The position numbers and the translations under genes were made by a program. Positions 26,009 to 34,735 of a stretch of DNA of 64,000 bases are shown piece by piece (position 1 is the stretch's first letter; each line of letters opens with the position of its first letter). This stretch comes from Microbacterium sp. H83. GTDB lineage: Bacteria > Actinomycetota > Actinomycetes > Actinomycetales > Microbacteriaceae. A model generated the notes under the pieces. That model searched no databases, was not told the origin of the DNA, and was given only the letters and a program-made list of their open reading frames with translations. The stretch lies in NCBI RefSeq assembly GCF_001650405.1, contig NZ_LWCU01000034.1, forward strand, positions 62,001 to 126,000, given 5' to 3'.

Positions 26009-26497
26009 ATGGCGCAGAAGGATGCATCGGTCGCCGAGCTCACGAAGTCATTCGAGGACTCGACTGCCGTTCTGCTGACCGAGTACCGCGGTCTGACGGT
26101 TGCCCAGCTCAAGGAGCTGCGCAACAGCATCCGTCAGGACGCTGAGTACGCCGTGGTGAAGAACACGCTGACCAAGATCGCCGCCAACAAGGCTGGCATC
26201 ACCGCGCTGGACGACGACCTCAAGGGTCCGTCGGCCGTCGCGTTCGTGCACGGTGACTTCGTCGCCACTGCCAAGGCTCTTCGTGACTTCGCCAAGGCCA
26301 ACCCGCTTCTCGTGATCAAGGCCGGCATCTTCGAGGGCAACGCCCTCACCGCCGACGAGGTCAACAAGTACGCCTCGCTCGAGAGCCGTGAGGTTCTGCT
26401 GGCGAAGGCTGCGGGCATGATGAAGGCGACGATGGGCAAGGCTGCCGCCACCATCGACGCGCTTCGCGAAAAGCTCGAGACCGCCGAGGCCGCGTAA
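26009..26497 (+). CDS. rplJ: 50S ribosomal protein L10
   Basis: 162 residues. It starts [41 protein letters not shown], the typical L10 N-terminus, and ends in the C-terminal helix that binds L7/L12 dimers ([18 protein letters not shown]). It anchors the L7/L12 stalk to the 50S subunit. SD aaggag lies before the ATG. rplL follows after 48 bp. Confidence 0.98.
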   Translation: MAQKDASVAELTKSFEDSTAVLLTEYRGLTVAQLKELRNSIRQDAEYAVVKNTLTKIAANKAGITALDDDLKGPSAVAFVHGDFVATAKALRDFAKANPLLVIKAGIFEGNALTADEVNKYASLESREVLLAKAAGMMKATMGKAAATIDALREKLETAEAA

Positions 26498-26545
26498 GCG
26501 TCCGACGTTCTCGTACACCAACCCCATCTATCTAGGAGATACATC

Positions 26546-26926
26546 ATGGCGAAGCTTTCCACTGAGGAGCTGCTCGAGCAGTTCGCTGGCCTGACCCTCG
26601 TCGAGCTCAACGACTTCGTGAAGGCGTTCGAGGAGAAGTTCGAGGTCACCGCTGCTGCACCCGTCGCCGTCGCCGGCGCTGCGGGTGGCGCTGGTGCCGA
26701 AGAGGTCGAGGAGAAGGACTCCTTCGACGTCATCCTCGAGGCTGCAGGCGACAAGAAGATCCAGGTCATCAAGACCGTCCGCGAGCTCACCTCGCTCGGT
26801 CTCGGCGAGGCCAAGGCCGTCGTCGACGGTGCTCCCAAGGCCGTGCTCGAGGGCGCGAACAAGGAGACCGCCGACAAGGCGAAGGCTGCTCTCGAAGAGG
26901 CAGGCGCCACGGTTACCCTCAAGTAA
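26546..26926 (+). CDS. rplL: 50S ribosomal protein L7/L12
   Basis: 126 residues: N-terminal dimerisation domain ([20 protein letters not shown]), an Ala/Gly/Val-rich hinge, and the C-terminal factor-binding domain [20 protein letters not shown] and [16 protein letters not shown]. It recruits translation GTPases. SD taggaga precedes the ATG. Codon use is strongly biased, as expected for a highly expressed gene. Confidence 0.98.
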   Translation: MAKLSTEELLEQFAGLTLVELNDFVKAFEEKFEVTAAAPVAVAGAAGGAGAEEVEEKDSFDVILEAAGDKKIQVIKTVRELTSLGLGEAKAVVDGAPKAVLEGANKETADKAKAALEEAGATVTLK

Positions 26927-26983
26927 TCCGTTCGGGATGCGGCGCAGCGCGCCGACTCCCGAGAGCGTCTGAACGCTTCACGG

Positions 26984-27007
26984 AAGCCCCGGGTCCGCCC
27001 GGGGCTT
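26984..27007 (+). terminator. rho-independent terminator after rplL
   Basis: Arms aagccccggg (26984-26993) and cccggggctt (26998-27007) with loop tccg, then a short T run (ttc). It lies between convergent rplL and the LacI-type gene and could serve both. Confidence 0.85.
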
Positions 27008-27025
27008 TCGTGCGTCCGGACGCGG

Positions 27026-28030
27026 TCAGCGACGGCCGGCGGTCGAGCTGCGGACCACGAGGGCGGATGCCGTGACCGACCGCTCCAGCGGGGACTCCGG
27101 GTCGTCGATGCGCTTCTGCAGGAGCCGCACCGCCTCGTGTCCCTGTTCGCGGGGGGACTGCTTGATGGTGGTGAGCGCGAACATGTCGGCGTGCTCGTGG
27201 TCGTCGACGCCCACGACGCTGAGCTCGGTCGGGACGGCGATGCCCAGGCGCCGAGCGGCGATCATCGCGCCGATCGCGGCCTCGTCGCACACGCCGACGA
27301 CGGCCGTCGGGCGCCCTCGGCGATCGCCGAGCAGCTCGACCGCCGCGGCGTAGCCGCCCGGCATGGTCGGGGGAGCGTCCGCGATGCGCGCGCCCGCGGC
27401 GAGACCGGCCGCCGACAGCGCCTCGAGATATCCCTCCACCCGCCGCGCGTCGCCGAAGCTGAGCGCATCCGGCGTCGACGAGCCGCCGACGAAGGCGATG
27501 TGCGTGTGCCCGAGCTCGATGAGGTGCTCGGTGGCGATGCGGGCGGCGGCGACGTCGTCGATCGACACCGCGCTCGACCCTTCGCTGTACGGGCCGACGC
27601 TGACCAGCGGCCTCTCCGAGCGGTGCAAGCGCTCGAGCTCCTGCGCACTCGGCTGGATGCCGACCGCGATGATCCCGTCGAAGCGCCGCCCGGGCAGCAC
27701 GGTGTCGAACAGACGCTCGCGCGTCTCGGTCCCCTCGCGGATGCCGTAGAGCGCGAGCTCGTAGTCGAGGTCGACGAGCGACTCCTGGATGCCGGCGAGC
27801 AGCTCCGAGAAGAACCAGCGATCGACCGGCGGCATGATGACCCCGACCGTTCCGGTGCGCCCCGTCGCGAGGCTCGTCGCCGAGGAGTGCGCGACGTAGG
27901 AGAGCTCGTCCGCCGCGGCGGCGACGAGGACGCGGGTCGCCTCGGAGACGTAGCCCCGGCCGCTCAGCGCCCGACTCGCGGTCGCCTTGGACACGCCTGC
28001 ACGCGCCGCGACGTCAGCGATCGTGCTCAT
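27026..28030 (-). CDS. LacI-family transcriptional regulator
   Basis: 334 residues. The N-terminal HTH is STIADVAARAGVSKATASRALSGRGYVSEATR, followed by the hinge and a periplasmic-binding-like sugar domain (VGVIMPPVDRWFFSELLAGI, TEHLIELGHTHIAFVGG, GVDDHEHADMFALTTIKQ). It is divergent from a sugar ABC importer 278 bp away, and palindromes of LacI type lie between them, so it very likely represses that importer and itself until a sugar inducer binds. The inducer is unknown. Confidence 0.92.
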   Translation of the reverse strand: MSTIADVAARAGVSKATASRALSGRGYVSEATRVLVAAAADELSYVAHSSATSLATGRTGTVGVIMPPVDRWFFSELLAGIQESLVDLDYELALYGIREGTETRERLFDTVLPGRRFDGIIAVGIQPSAQELERLHRSERPLVSVGPYSEGSSAVSIDDVAAARIATEHLIELGHTHIAFVGGSSTPDALSFGDARRVEGYLEALSAAGLAAGARIADAPPTMPGGYAAAVELLGDRRGRPTAVVGVCDEAAIGAMIAARRLGIAVPTELSVVGVDDHEHADMFALTTIKQSPREQGHEAVRLLQKRIDDPESPLERSVTASALVVRSSTAGRR

Positions 28031-28107
28031 CGGTCCTCCTCGACCAGGCGGCGCACCGCTCCCGCGCGGGCGTGCCGATGACAGCGTAGCCGCTCAGGCG
28101 CGGGAAG

Positions 28108-28119
28108 GGAACCGGTTCC
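28108..28119. promoter_or_regulatory. LacI-type operator GGAACCGGTTCC
   Basis: A perfect 12-bp palindrome with the central CG typical of LacI-family sites, 78 bp upstream of the regulator start and 190 bp upstream of the importer. Confidence 0.6.
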
Positions 28120-28132
28120 ATGCGGTGACCGC

Positions 28133-28144
28133 GGGAGCGCTCCC
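28133..28144. promoter_or_regulatory. LacI-type operator GGGAGCGCTCCC
   Basis: A perfect 12-bp palindrome. With the following A it matches 13 of 14 positions of the TGGGAGCGCTCCCA site bound by actinobacterial CelR/CebR regulators. It may bind the adjacent LacI protein or a distant cellobiose-type regulator. Confidence 0.6.
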
Positions 28145-28197
28145 ACCGAGCGCAGCGGTGTGGCGGGAAAGGTTGTCAGCTTGTGATGATCGCCATG

Positions 28198-28244
28198 TTG
28201 TGCCCGGCGCGACCGCACCGGTAGGTTGTCCTGGAATCGGTTCC
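28198..28244 (+). promoter_or_regulatory. promoter and overlapping operator of the glycoside importer
   Basis: TTGTGC (28198-28203) and TAGGTT (28222-28227) are spaced 18 bp. The near-palindrome GGAATCGGTTCC (28233-28244), related to the GGAACCGGTTCC site upstream, covers the predicted transcription start at about 28234, an ideal repressor position. Confidence 0.55.
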
Positions 28245-28308
28245 CGATCTGCGCCGAGGGGCGGCGCAGGACGAGCAGCGAACCGTGAACTCGAAGAGGA
28301 GAATTCAC

Positions 28309-29625
28309 ATGGGTCTGTCACAGCGTTCGCGGCGTTACGCGCCGATCGCCCTGCTGGGAGTCGCGGGCATCGCGCTCGCCGGCTGTGGTGCTCCCGGCGC
28401 GTCGAACGGCGGCGGAGGAGGCGGCGGCGGAGAGAACACCGTCACCATCTACGGCACGATCGTCGACGCCGAGGCGGAGCTCCTTCAGGAGTCCTGGTCC
28501 GACTGGGCCGAGGAGAACGACATCACGATCAAGTACGAGGGCAGCCAGGACTTCGAGACGCAGCTCGGCACCCGCGCTCAGGGCGGCAACCCGCCGGACA
28601 TCGCGATCTTCCCGCAGCCGGGTCTGTTCGCGGACTACGCGGCCCGCGACTTCCTGAAGCCCGCTCCCGATGCGGTCAAGAGCAACGCCGAGGAGTACTG
28701 GACCCAGGGCTGGGTCGACTTCGGCACGTACGAGGACACCTTCTACGGCGCACCGCTCATGGCCAGCGTCAAGGGCTGGGTCTGGTACTCGCCCAAGAAG
28801 TTCGCCGAGTGGGGCGTCGAGGAGCCGACGAGCTGGGAGGAGCTGCTCACGCTCACCCAGGCCATCAAGGACAAGAGCGGCGCCGCCCCGTGGTGCGCCG
28901 GATTCGAGTCGGGTGTCGCGACCGGATGGCCGGGCACGGACTGGATCGAGGACCTCGTGCTCCGCAACTCCGGAGCCGACGTCTACGACCAGTGGGTGAA
29001 GAACGAGATCCCGTTCACCGACCCGCAGATCAAGGCCGCGTTCGACGCGACCGGCGAGCTGCTCCTCAACCCGGAGTACGTCAACGCCGGCTTCGGCGAC
29101 GTGCGCTCGATCAACTCGACCGCGTTCGGCGATGTCGCGCCGAAGGTGGCGAGCGGCGAGTGCGCCCTGACGCACCAGGCGTCGTTCCTCTCCGGCTTCT
29201 TCCCCGAGGGCACCGACATCTCCGAGGACGGCGACGTGTGGGCCTTCCTGCTTCCGAGCAAGAGCCCGGACGAGACCTTCATCACCGGTGGTGGCGAGAT
29301 CGTCGGCGCGTTCAGCGACTCCGAGGCGACCCAGAAGGTGCAGGAGTACCTGTCGAGCCCCGAGTGGGCGGACTCCCGTCTGGCTCTCGGCGGCGTGACC
29401 TCGGCCAACAAGGGCGTCGACATCGAGGCCGTCGAGAACCCGATCCTCCAGGAGTCGATCAAGCTCCTGCAGGACGACTCGGTGACGTTCCGCTTCGACG
29501 GCTCCGACCAGATGCCGGGAGCCGTGGGCTCCGGCACCTTCTGGAAGGGGATCGTGGCCTGGGTCAACGGAACCTCGACCGATGAGGTGCTGACGCAGAT
29601 CGAGACCGGCTGGCCCTCCAGCTGA
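28309..29625 (+). CDS. carbohydrate ABC transporter substrate-binding lipoprotein
   Basis: 438 residues. A lipoprotein signal peptide ends in lipobox LAGC (Cys26), followed by a Gly-rich linker and a family-1 solute-binding domain (NTVTIYGTIVDAEAELLQESW, RAQGGNPPDIAIFPQPG). This style matches alpha-glucoside binding proteins (AglE-like). The SD gaggag lies before the ATG at 28309; an upstream start at 28285 would lengthen the signal peptide for no reason. It is the first gene of a binding protein-permease-permease operon with no ATPase, so a shared MsiK-type ATPase elsewhere probably powers it. Confidence 0.88.
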   Translation: MGLSQRSRRYAPIALLGVAGIALAGCGAPGASNGGGGGGGGENTVTIYGTIVDAEAELLQESWSDWAEENDITIKYEGSQDFETQLGTRAQGGNPPDIAIFPQPGLFADYAARDFLKPAPDAVKSNAEEYWTQGWVDFGTYEDTFYGAPLMASVKGWVWYSPKKFAEWGVEEPTSWEELLTLTQAIKDKSGAAPWCAGFESGVATGWPGTDWIEDLVLRNSGADVYDQWVKNEIPFTDPQIKAAFDATGELLLNPEYVNAGFGDVRSINSTAFGDVAPKVASGECALTHQASFLSGFFPEGTDISEDGDVWAFLLPSKSPDETFITGGGEIVGAFSDSEATQKVQEYLSSPEWADSRLALGGVTSANKGVDIEAVENPILQESIKLLQDDSVTFRFDGSDQMPGAVGSGTFWKGIVAWVNGTSTDEVLTQIETGWPSS

Positions 29626-29725
29626 TCGTCGAGGAGGGTCGCCCCCGGGCGGCCCTCCTCTCTCACCACGCTCCGAGCAACGACGCTCGGGTCGCAGCTC
29701 CACCACGCGTCATGAAGGGGAATCC

Positions 29726-30865
29726 GTGAACGCGACTCAATTCTTCCAATGGATCGGCATGCTCCCGCCGGTCCTCCAGGCTCTCGCCGTCGTCATCGCC
29801 TTCGCCGCGGTCGTCGCGATCATCCTGCTCCTCGTGGACATCGCTCCGCGCAAGGGGACGGTCTACACCGTCATCCGCCTGGCCATGTGCCTCCTCATCC
29901 CGCTCGCCGTGATGTGGTTCTTCAACTCCTATTACTGGGCGATGGGAGTGGCGGTCGCCGTCGGTGCGCTGTTCTTCTTCCTCGACTACCGCTCGCGCGA
30001 CGGCGTCGGCTACCTGATCCAGCTCGTGGCCTTCATGGCTCCCGCCATGCTCCTGCTGCTGGTCGGACTCATCCTGCCGTCGCTGCAGACGGTGTACTCG
30101 TCGTTCTGGAACTCCACGGGCAGCGACTTCGTGGGCTTCGCCAACTACGTGTGGATCTTCACGCAGTCCGACGGCGTCACCTCGGTGGTCAACACGATCG
30201 TCTGGGTGCTGCTCGTGCCCACGCTGTCGACGCTCATCGGTCTCGCGTACGCGGTGTTCATCGACCGCACCCGCGGAGAGAAGATCTACAAGGTCCTCGT
30301 GTTCATGCCGATGGCGATCTCCTTCGTGGGCGCCAGCATCATCTGGCGGTTCATGTACGCGTACCGCGGCCCGGAATTCGAGCAGATCGGATTCCTCAAT
30401 CAGGTCCTGGTGTGGCTCGGCGGCGAGCCTCAGCAGTTCCTGCTCAACGGACCGTGGAACAACCTCGCGCTCATCGTCGTGCTCATCTGGGTGCAGACCG
30501 GATTCGCCATGGTCGTCCTCTCCGCATCCATCAAGGGTGTCCCGGCCGAGCTGCTCGAAGCGGCCGAGCTCGACGGCGCGAACGCGTGGGAGCGGTTCTG
30601 GTCGGTCACGATCCCGTCGATCCGTCCCGCGCTCATCGTGGTGCTCACCACGATCTCGATCGCCTCGCTGAAGGTCTTCGACATCGTCCGCACCATGACC
30701 GGTGGAAACTACGGCACGTCGGTGCTCGCGAACGAGATGTACACGCAGTTCTCGAAGTTCGAGGCCGGACGCAGCGCCGCGCTCTCCGTCATCCTGTTCA
30801 TCCTGGTGCTGCCGATCGTGATCTACAACGCGCGCCAGATCAAGAAGCAGCGGGAGATCCGATGA
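29726..30865 (+). CDS. sugar ABC transporter permease, MalF/AglF type, with extra N-terminal helices
   Basis: 379 residues from a GTG with gaagggg upstream. The core carries the EAA loop in LLEAAELDGANAWERFWSVTIPSIRPAL and the usual six helices. About 110 residues before the core add roughly three to four helices (LAVVIAFAAVVAIILLLVD, MAVAVGALFFFLDY-like segments). It pairs with the MalG-type permease downstream through an ATGA overlap. It lies 100 bp after the binding protein gene. Confidence 0.88.
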   Translation: MNATQFFQWIGMLPPVLQALAVVIAFAAVVAIILLLVDIAPRKGTVYTVIRLAMCLLIPLAVMWFFNSYYWAMGVAVAVGALFFFLDYRSRDGVGYLIQLVAFMAPAMLLLLVGLILPSLQTVYSSFWNSTGSDFVGFANYVWIFTQSDGVTSVVNTIVWVLLVPTLSTLIGLAYAVFIDRTRGEKIYKVLVFMPMAISFVGASIIWRFMYAYRGPEFEQIGFLNQVLVWLGGEPQQFLLNGPWNNLALIVVLIWVQTGFAMVVLSASIKGVPAELLEAAELDGANAWERFWSVTIPSIRPALIVVLTTISIASLKVFDIVRTMTGGNYGTSVLANEMYTQFSKFEAGRSAALSVILFILVLPIVIYNARQIKKQREIR

Positions 30866-31818
30866 CCGACACCGTGAAGTCCGAGACCTCCAGCACGAGG
30901 GCCATCACCACCGGCGGACGCTTCGAGGCCTCTGCCGGTCGCGCCCGCAAGCGGCTGAGCCGGCCGTGGGCGACGGTGGCGTCGATCGTGATCGCTGTGC
31001 TGTGGACGCTGCCGACCTTCGGCCTGTTCATCTCGTCGTTCCGCGACCGGGACGCGATCGAGACGACGGGATGGTGGACCTTCTTCACCAACCCGCAGTT
31101 CACGCTCGACAACTACGCGGCCGTCCTGCAGTCGGGGACGACGCAGCTGACGATCATGCAGTCGTTCGTGAACTCGATCGCGATCACGATCCCCGGAACC
31201 CTCATCCCGCTGATGATCGCGGCGATGGCGGCCTACGGATTCGCGTGGATCGACTTCAAGGGGCGCAACGCGCTGTTCATCTTCGTGTTCGCGCTGCAGA
31301 TCGTGCCGATCCAGATGGCCCTGGTGCCGCTGCTGACGTCGTTCTCGCGAGGGATCAACCTGTTCGGCCTCGAGGTCACCCTCGGTCTGGACGTGGCGGG
31401 CGGGTACGCGCAGGTGTGGTTCGCGCACACCATGTTCGCGCTGCCGCTGGCGATCTACCTGCTGCACAACTTCATGTCCGAGATCCCCGGCGAGATCATC
31501 GAGGCCGCGCGCGTCGACGGCGCATCGCGCGGGCAGATCTTCTTCCGGGTCGTGCTGCCGCTGACGATGCCGGCGATCGCGTCGGTGGCGATCTTCCAGT
31601 TCCTCTGGGTCTGGAACGACCTGCTCGTCGCCCTCGTCTTCGCGGACGGAGCGGCGTCGCCGATCACGAAGGTGCTCGCCGAGATCACCGGTCGCGGCGA
31701 GGGCTGGTACCTCCTGACGGCGGGCGCGTTCGTGTCGATCATTGTTCCGCTCATCGTCTTCTTCGCCCTGCAGCGGTACTTCGTCCGAGGTCTGCTGGCC
31801 GGGTCGACGAAGGGCTGA
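30862..31818 (+). CDS. sugar ABC transporter permease, MalG/AglG type
   Basis: 318 residues with about six membrane helices after a charged N-terminus. The coupling EAA loop is EIIEAARVDGASRGQIFFRVVLPLTMPAI, and LLHNFMSEIPGE sits before it, as in MalG. It forms a heterodimer with the preceding permease. The ATG overlaps the previous stop. No ATPase gene follows. Confidence 0.9.
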   Translation: MTDTVKSETSSTRAITTGGRFEASAGRARKRLSRPWATVASIVIAVLWTLPTFGLFISSFRDRDAIETTGWWTFFTNPQFTLDNYAAVLQSGTTQLTIMQSFVNSIAITIPGTLIPLMIAAMAAYGFAWIDFKGRNALFIFVFALQIVPIQMALVPLLTSFSRGINLFGLEVTLGLDVAGGYAQVWFAHTMFALPLAIYLLHNFMSEIPGEIIEAARVDGASRGQIFFRVVLPLTMPAIASVAIFQFLWVWNDLLVALVFADGAASPITKVLAEITGRGEGWYLLTAGAFVSIIVPLIVFFALQRYFVRGLLAGSTKG

Positions 31819-31884
31819 CCCCGCGTCGATGACATGATGCCGCGGCCGGATGAAACATCATCCGCGCCGCGGCATCGTCGCACG

Positions 31885-31890
31885 TACTCT
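31885..31890 (+). promoter_or_regulatory. -10 hexamer TACTCT of a leaderless promoter
   Basis: It ends six bases before the ATG at 31897, so the predicted transcription start is the A of the start codon. No SD is present. Confidence 0.5.
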
Positions 31891-31896
31891 GTGAAC

Positions 31897-33273
31897 ATGA
31901 AGTTTGCGGACTCCATCGTCGACCTGGTCGGCGACACGCCCCTCGTGAAGCTCCAGCACGTCACCGAGGGCGTCGCCTGCACCGTTCTCGTGAAGCTCGA
32001 GTACCTCAACCCCGGCGGGTCGTCGAAGGATCGCATCGCCTCCCGCATCATCGACGCCGCCGAGGCCGCCGGCGACCTGAAGCCCGGCGGCACGATCGTC
32101 GAGCCGACCAGCGGCAACACCGGGGTCGGACTCGCGCTCGTCGCTCAGCAGCGCGGCTACAACTGCGTGTTCGTGCTGCCCGACAAGGTCGGCGAGGACA
32201 AGATCGACGTGCTGCGCGCCTACGGCGCCGAGGTCGTCGTGACGCCGACCTCGGTGGCGGCCGACAGCCCGGAGTCGTATTACAGCGTGAGCGACCGGCT
32301 GGCACGGGAGATCCCCGGAGCGTTCAAGCCGAACCAGTACGAGAACCCGAACGGCCCGCGCAGCCACTACGAGACCACCGGTCCGGAGATCTGGCGCGAC
32401 ACCGACGGCACGGTGACGCATTTCGTGGCCGGCGTCGGCACGGGCGGGACGATCACGGGCACCGGCCGCTTCCTGCGCGAGGTCTCGCAGGACGGCGTGC
32501 GGATCGTCGGGGTCGACCCCGTCGGCAGCGTGTACAGTGGCGGCACCGGGCGGCCGTACCTCGTCGAGGGCGTGGGTGAGGACATCTGGCCCGGCGCATA
32601 CGACCCCGCGGTCCCGCACGAGATCGTCGCGGTCGACGACGCCGAGGCCTTCGCGATGACGCGACGCCTCGCCCGCGAGGAGGGCATCCTCGTCGGCGGG
32701 TCCAGTGGCATGGCGGTCGTGGGCGCGCTCCGGGTCGCGCGCGACCTGCCCGCGGATGCCGTCATGGTCGTGCTCCTGCCGGACGGCGGACGCGGATACC
32801 TCGGCAAGATCTTCAACGACGGATGGATGCGGTCGTACGGGTTCAGCGAGGTCGAGGAGGGGGAGACGGTCGCCGACGTGCTGACCGCGCGATCCGCGCG
32901 ACAGGGCGACGGCATCCCGGACCTCGTGCATGCCCACCCGACCGACACCGTGCTCGAGGCGATCGGGATGATGACCGAGTACGACGTGTCGCAGCTCGTC
33001 GTGCTCAGCGCCGAGCCGCCCGTCATGATGGGCGAGGTCGTCGGCGCGGTCGACGAGAAGGGCCTGCTCGACCTCCTCTTCCGCGGCGACGCGAAGCCGA
33101 CGGACGCCGTCGGCGACCACGTGGGGGAGAGACTGCCGCTCGTCGGCATCCATGCCCCGATCGCGCAGGCGCGAGCCGCGCTCGCCGACGTCGATGCGCT
33201 GCTGGTGACCGAGGACGGCAAGCCGCACACGGTGCTCACGCGTCAGGATCTGCTCTCCTACATCTCCCGGTGA
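31897..33273 (+). CDS. cystathionine beta-synthase
   Basis: 458 residues. The PLP domain starts FADSIVDLVGDTPLVKL, the PLP Lys is in NPGGSSKDRIASR, and the cofactor phosphate loop is GVGTGGTITGTGRFL. Two CBS domains follow (VHAHPTDTVLEAIGMMTEYD near residue 350 and another to the end), which cysteine synthases lack. It condenses serine and homocysteine to cystathionine, the first step of reverse transsulfuration. The cystathionine gamma-lyase/synthase gene follows. The ATG at 31897 is favoured by the TACTCT box over an upstream in-frame start at 31834. Confidence 0.92.
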   Translation: MKFADSIVDLVGDTPLVKLQHVTEGVACTVLVKLEYLNPGGSSKDRIASRIIDAAEAAGDLKPGGTIVEPTSGNTGVGLALVAQQRGYNCVFVLPDKVGEDKIDVLRAYGAEVVVTPTSVAADSPESYYSVSDRLAREIPGAFKPNQYENPNGPRSHYETTGPEIWRDTDGTVTHFVAGVGTGGTITGTGRFLREVSQDGVRIVGVDPVGSVYSGGTGRPYLVEGVGEDIWPGAYDPAVPHEIVAVDDAEAFAMTRRLAREEGILVGGSSGMAVVGALRVARDLPADAVMVVLLPDGGRGYLGKIFNDGWMRSYGFSEVEEGETVADVLTARSARQGDGIPDLVHAHPTDTVLEAIGMMTEYDVSQLVVLSAEPPVMMGEVVGAVDEKGLLDLLFRGDAKPTDAVGDHVGERLPLVGIHAPIAQARAALADVDALLVTEDGKPHTVLTRQDLLSYISR

Positions 33274-33315
33274 CGCCGGGCGTAACAGGGACGGATGCCG
33301 GGTCCGGCCCGGACG

Positions 33316-33321
33316 TAGGCT
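33316..33321 (+). promoter_or_regulatory. -10 hexamer TAGGCT, leaderless start
   Basis: It ends seven bases before the ATG at 33329, giving a transcription start one base before or at the start codon. Confidence 0.45.
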
Positions 33322-33328
33322 GAGACAC

Positions 33329-34483
33329 ATGTCCGAGCATGCCTTCGCCACCCGAGCCATCCACGCAGGGCAGGCGCCCGACCCGACCACCGGCGCGATC
33401 ATCCCCCCGATCTACCAGGCCTCCACGCATGTGCAGGACGGCATCGGCGGATTCCGCGACGGGTATGAGTACAACCGGGCGGGCAACCCGACCCGCACCT
33501 CGCTCGAGACCCAGCTCGCGGCACTCGAGGGAGGCGCGAGCGCCCTGTCGTTCGCGTCGGGCCTCGCGGCCGAGGACGCGCTGCTCCGCGGCATCCTGAA
33601 GCCCGGCGATCACGTCGTGCTCGGCAACGACGTCTACGGCGGCACGTACCGGCTGCTGTCGAAGGTCCATGCGGCGTGGGGCATCGAGACCACCACGGTC
33701 GAGCTGTCCGACCCGGATGCCGTGCGCGCCGCCATCCGCCCGGAGACGAAGATCGTCTGGATCGAGACCCCGAGCAACCCGCTGCTGAAGATCGTCGACA
33801 TCGCCCTGACGGCCGAGATCGCCCATGCCGCGGGCGCCGTCGTCGTCGTCGACAACACGTTCGCGTCGCCCGCGCTGCAGCAGCCCCTATCTCTGGGCGC
33901 CGACCTCGTCGTGCACTCCACCACGAAGTACCTCGGCGGGCACTCCGACGTGCTCGGCGGTGCCGTCGTGTTCGGCGACGACCGGTTCTTCGACCGCGTG
34001 AAGTTCCAGCAGTTCGCGGTCGGCGCGGTGTCGGCGCCGCTCGACGCGTGGCTCACCACCCGTGGCATCAAGACCTTGGCCCTGCGCGTGCGGCAGCACT
34101 CCGAGAACGCGCGGGCGATCGCGGAGTGGGCGAGCGCCCGCCCCGAGTTCGCCCAGGTGTACTACCCGGGCCTCGCCGGCCACGCGGGGCACGACATCGC
34201 CGCGCGGCAGATGAGCGGCTTCGGCGGGATGCTGTCGCTCGGTCTCGCGGCCGGCGGCGCGGCGGCCAAGGCCTTCGCGGAGTCGACCGAGCTCTTCCAG
34301 CTCGCGGAGTCGCTCGGCGGGGTCGAGTCCCTGATCGGCTATCCGCCGGACATGACGCACGCCTCGGTGCGCGGCACCGCGCTGGCCGTGCCCGAGAACG
34401 TGGTCCGCCTGTCCGTCGGCATCGAGGACGTCTCCGACCTCATCGCCGATCTCGAGCGGGGGCTCGCCCGCCTCTCGCGCTGA
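33329..34483 (+). CDS. cystathionine gamma-synthase/gamma-lyase (trans-sulfuration PLP enzyme)
   Basis: 384 residues, starting SEHAFATRAIHAGQAPDPTTGAIIPPIYQASTH. The PLP Lys lies in LVVHSTTKYLGGHSDVLGG, and the C-terminal GGVESLIGYPPDMTHASV is the family ending. The family includes MetB, MetC, MetZ and CGL. Its place right after cystathionine beta-synthase favours cystathionine cleavage to cysteine, though Microbacteriaceae genes of this type are often named metB. Confidence 0.88.
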   Translation: MSEHAFATRAIHAGQAPDPTTGAIIPPIYQASTHVQDGIGGFRDGYEYNRAGNPTRTSLETQLAALEGGASALSFASGLAAEDALLRGILKPGDHVVLGNDVYGGTYRLLSKVHAAWGIETTTVELSDPDAVRAAIRPETKIVWIETPSNPLLKIVDIALTAEIAHAAGAVVVVDNTFASPALQQPLSLGADLVVHSTTKYLGGHSDVLGGAVVFGDDRFFDRVKFQQFAVGAVSAPLDAWLTTRGIKTLALRVRQHSENARAIAEWASARPEFAQVYYPGLAGHAGHDIAARQMSGFGGMLSLGLAAGGAAAKAFAESTELFQLAESLGGVESLIGYPPDMTHASVRGTALAVPENVVRLSVGIEDVSDLIADLERGLARLSR

Positions 34484-34515
34484 TCGCCCCGCCGCCCGGC
34501 ATCGCCCAGGCATCT

Positions 34516-34551
34516 GGCATCCGGCGCCCGGCATCCGGCGCCCGGCATCCG
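34516..34551. repeat. 14-bp tandem repeat ggcatccggcgccc, 2.6 copies
   Basis: Two perfect 14-bp units and a partial third lie 33 bp after the gamma-synthase stop. Part of a gene-free 252-bp gap. Confidence 0.8.
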
Positions 34552-34558
34552 TTCGCGT

Positions 34559-34643
34559 CGTTCTGCATGCCGAGAATCGGTATGCATGCCGGGATGGGCC
34601 GATCGGGCCTGCATCCGCGTTCTCGGCATGCGGATGCAGTCGG
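34559..34643. repeat. REP-like inverted repeat with GCATGC cores
   Basis: Arms GCATGCCGAGAA (34565-34576) and TTCTCGGCATGC (34620-34631) are perfectly complementary, with additional gcatgc and gcatcc sites in the loop. GTTCTCGGCATGC resembles GTTCTGGGCATGC, which occurs in every unit of the 184-bp repeats at 5.9-6.8 kb, so both may belong to one repeat family. Confidence 0.65.
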
Positions 34644-34735
34644 CACGGCGCGGATCGCGGGCGAACCGCGCTGTAGCATGGAGTCTCCCCGCTCGATCGA
34701 ATCGATTCGAAGCGATCCCCACCCTGAGAGAGCCT

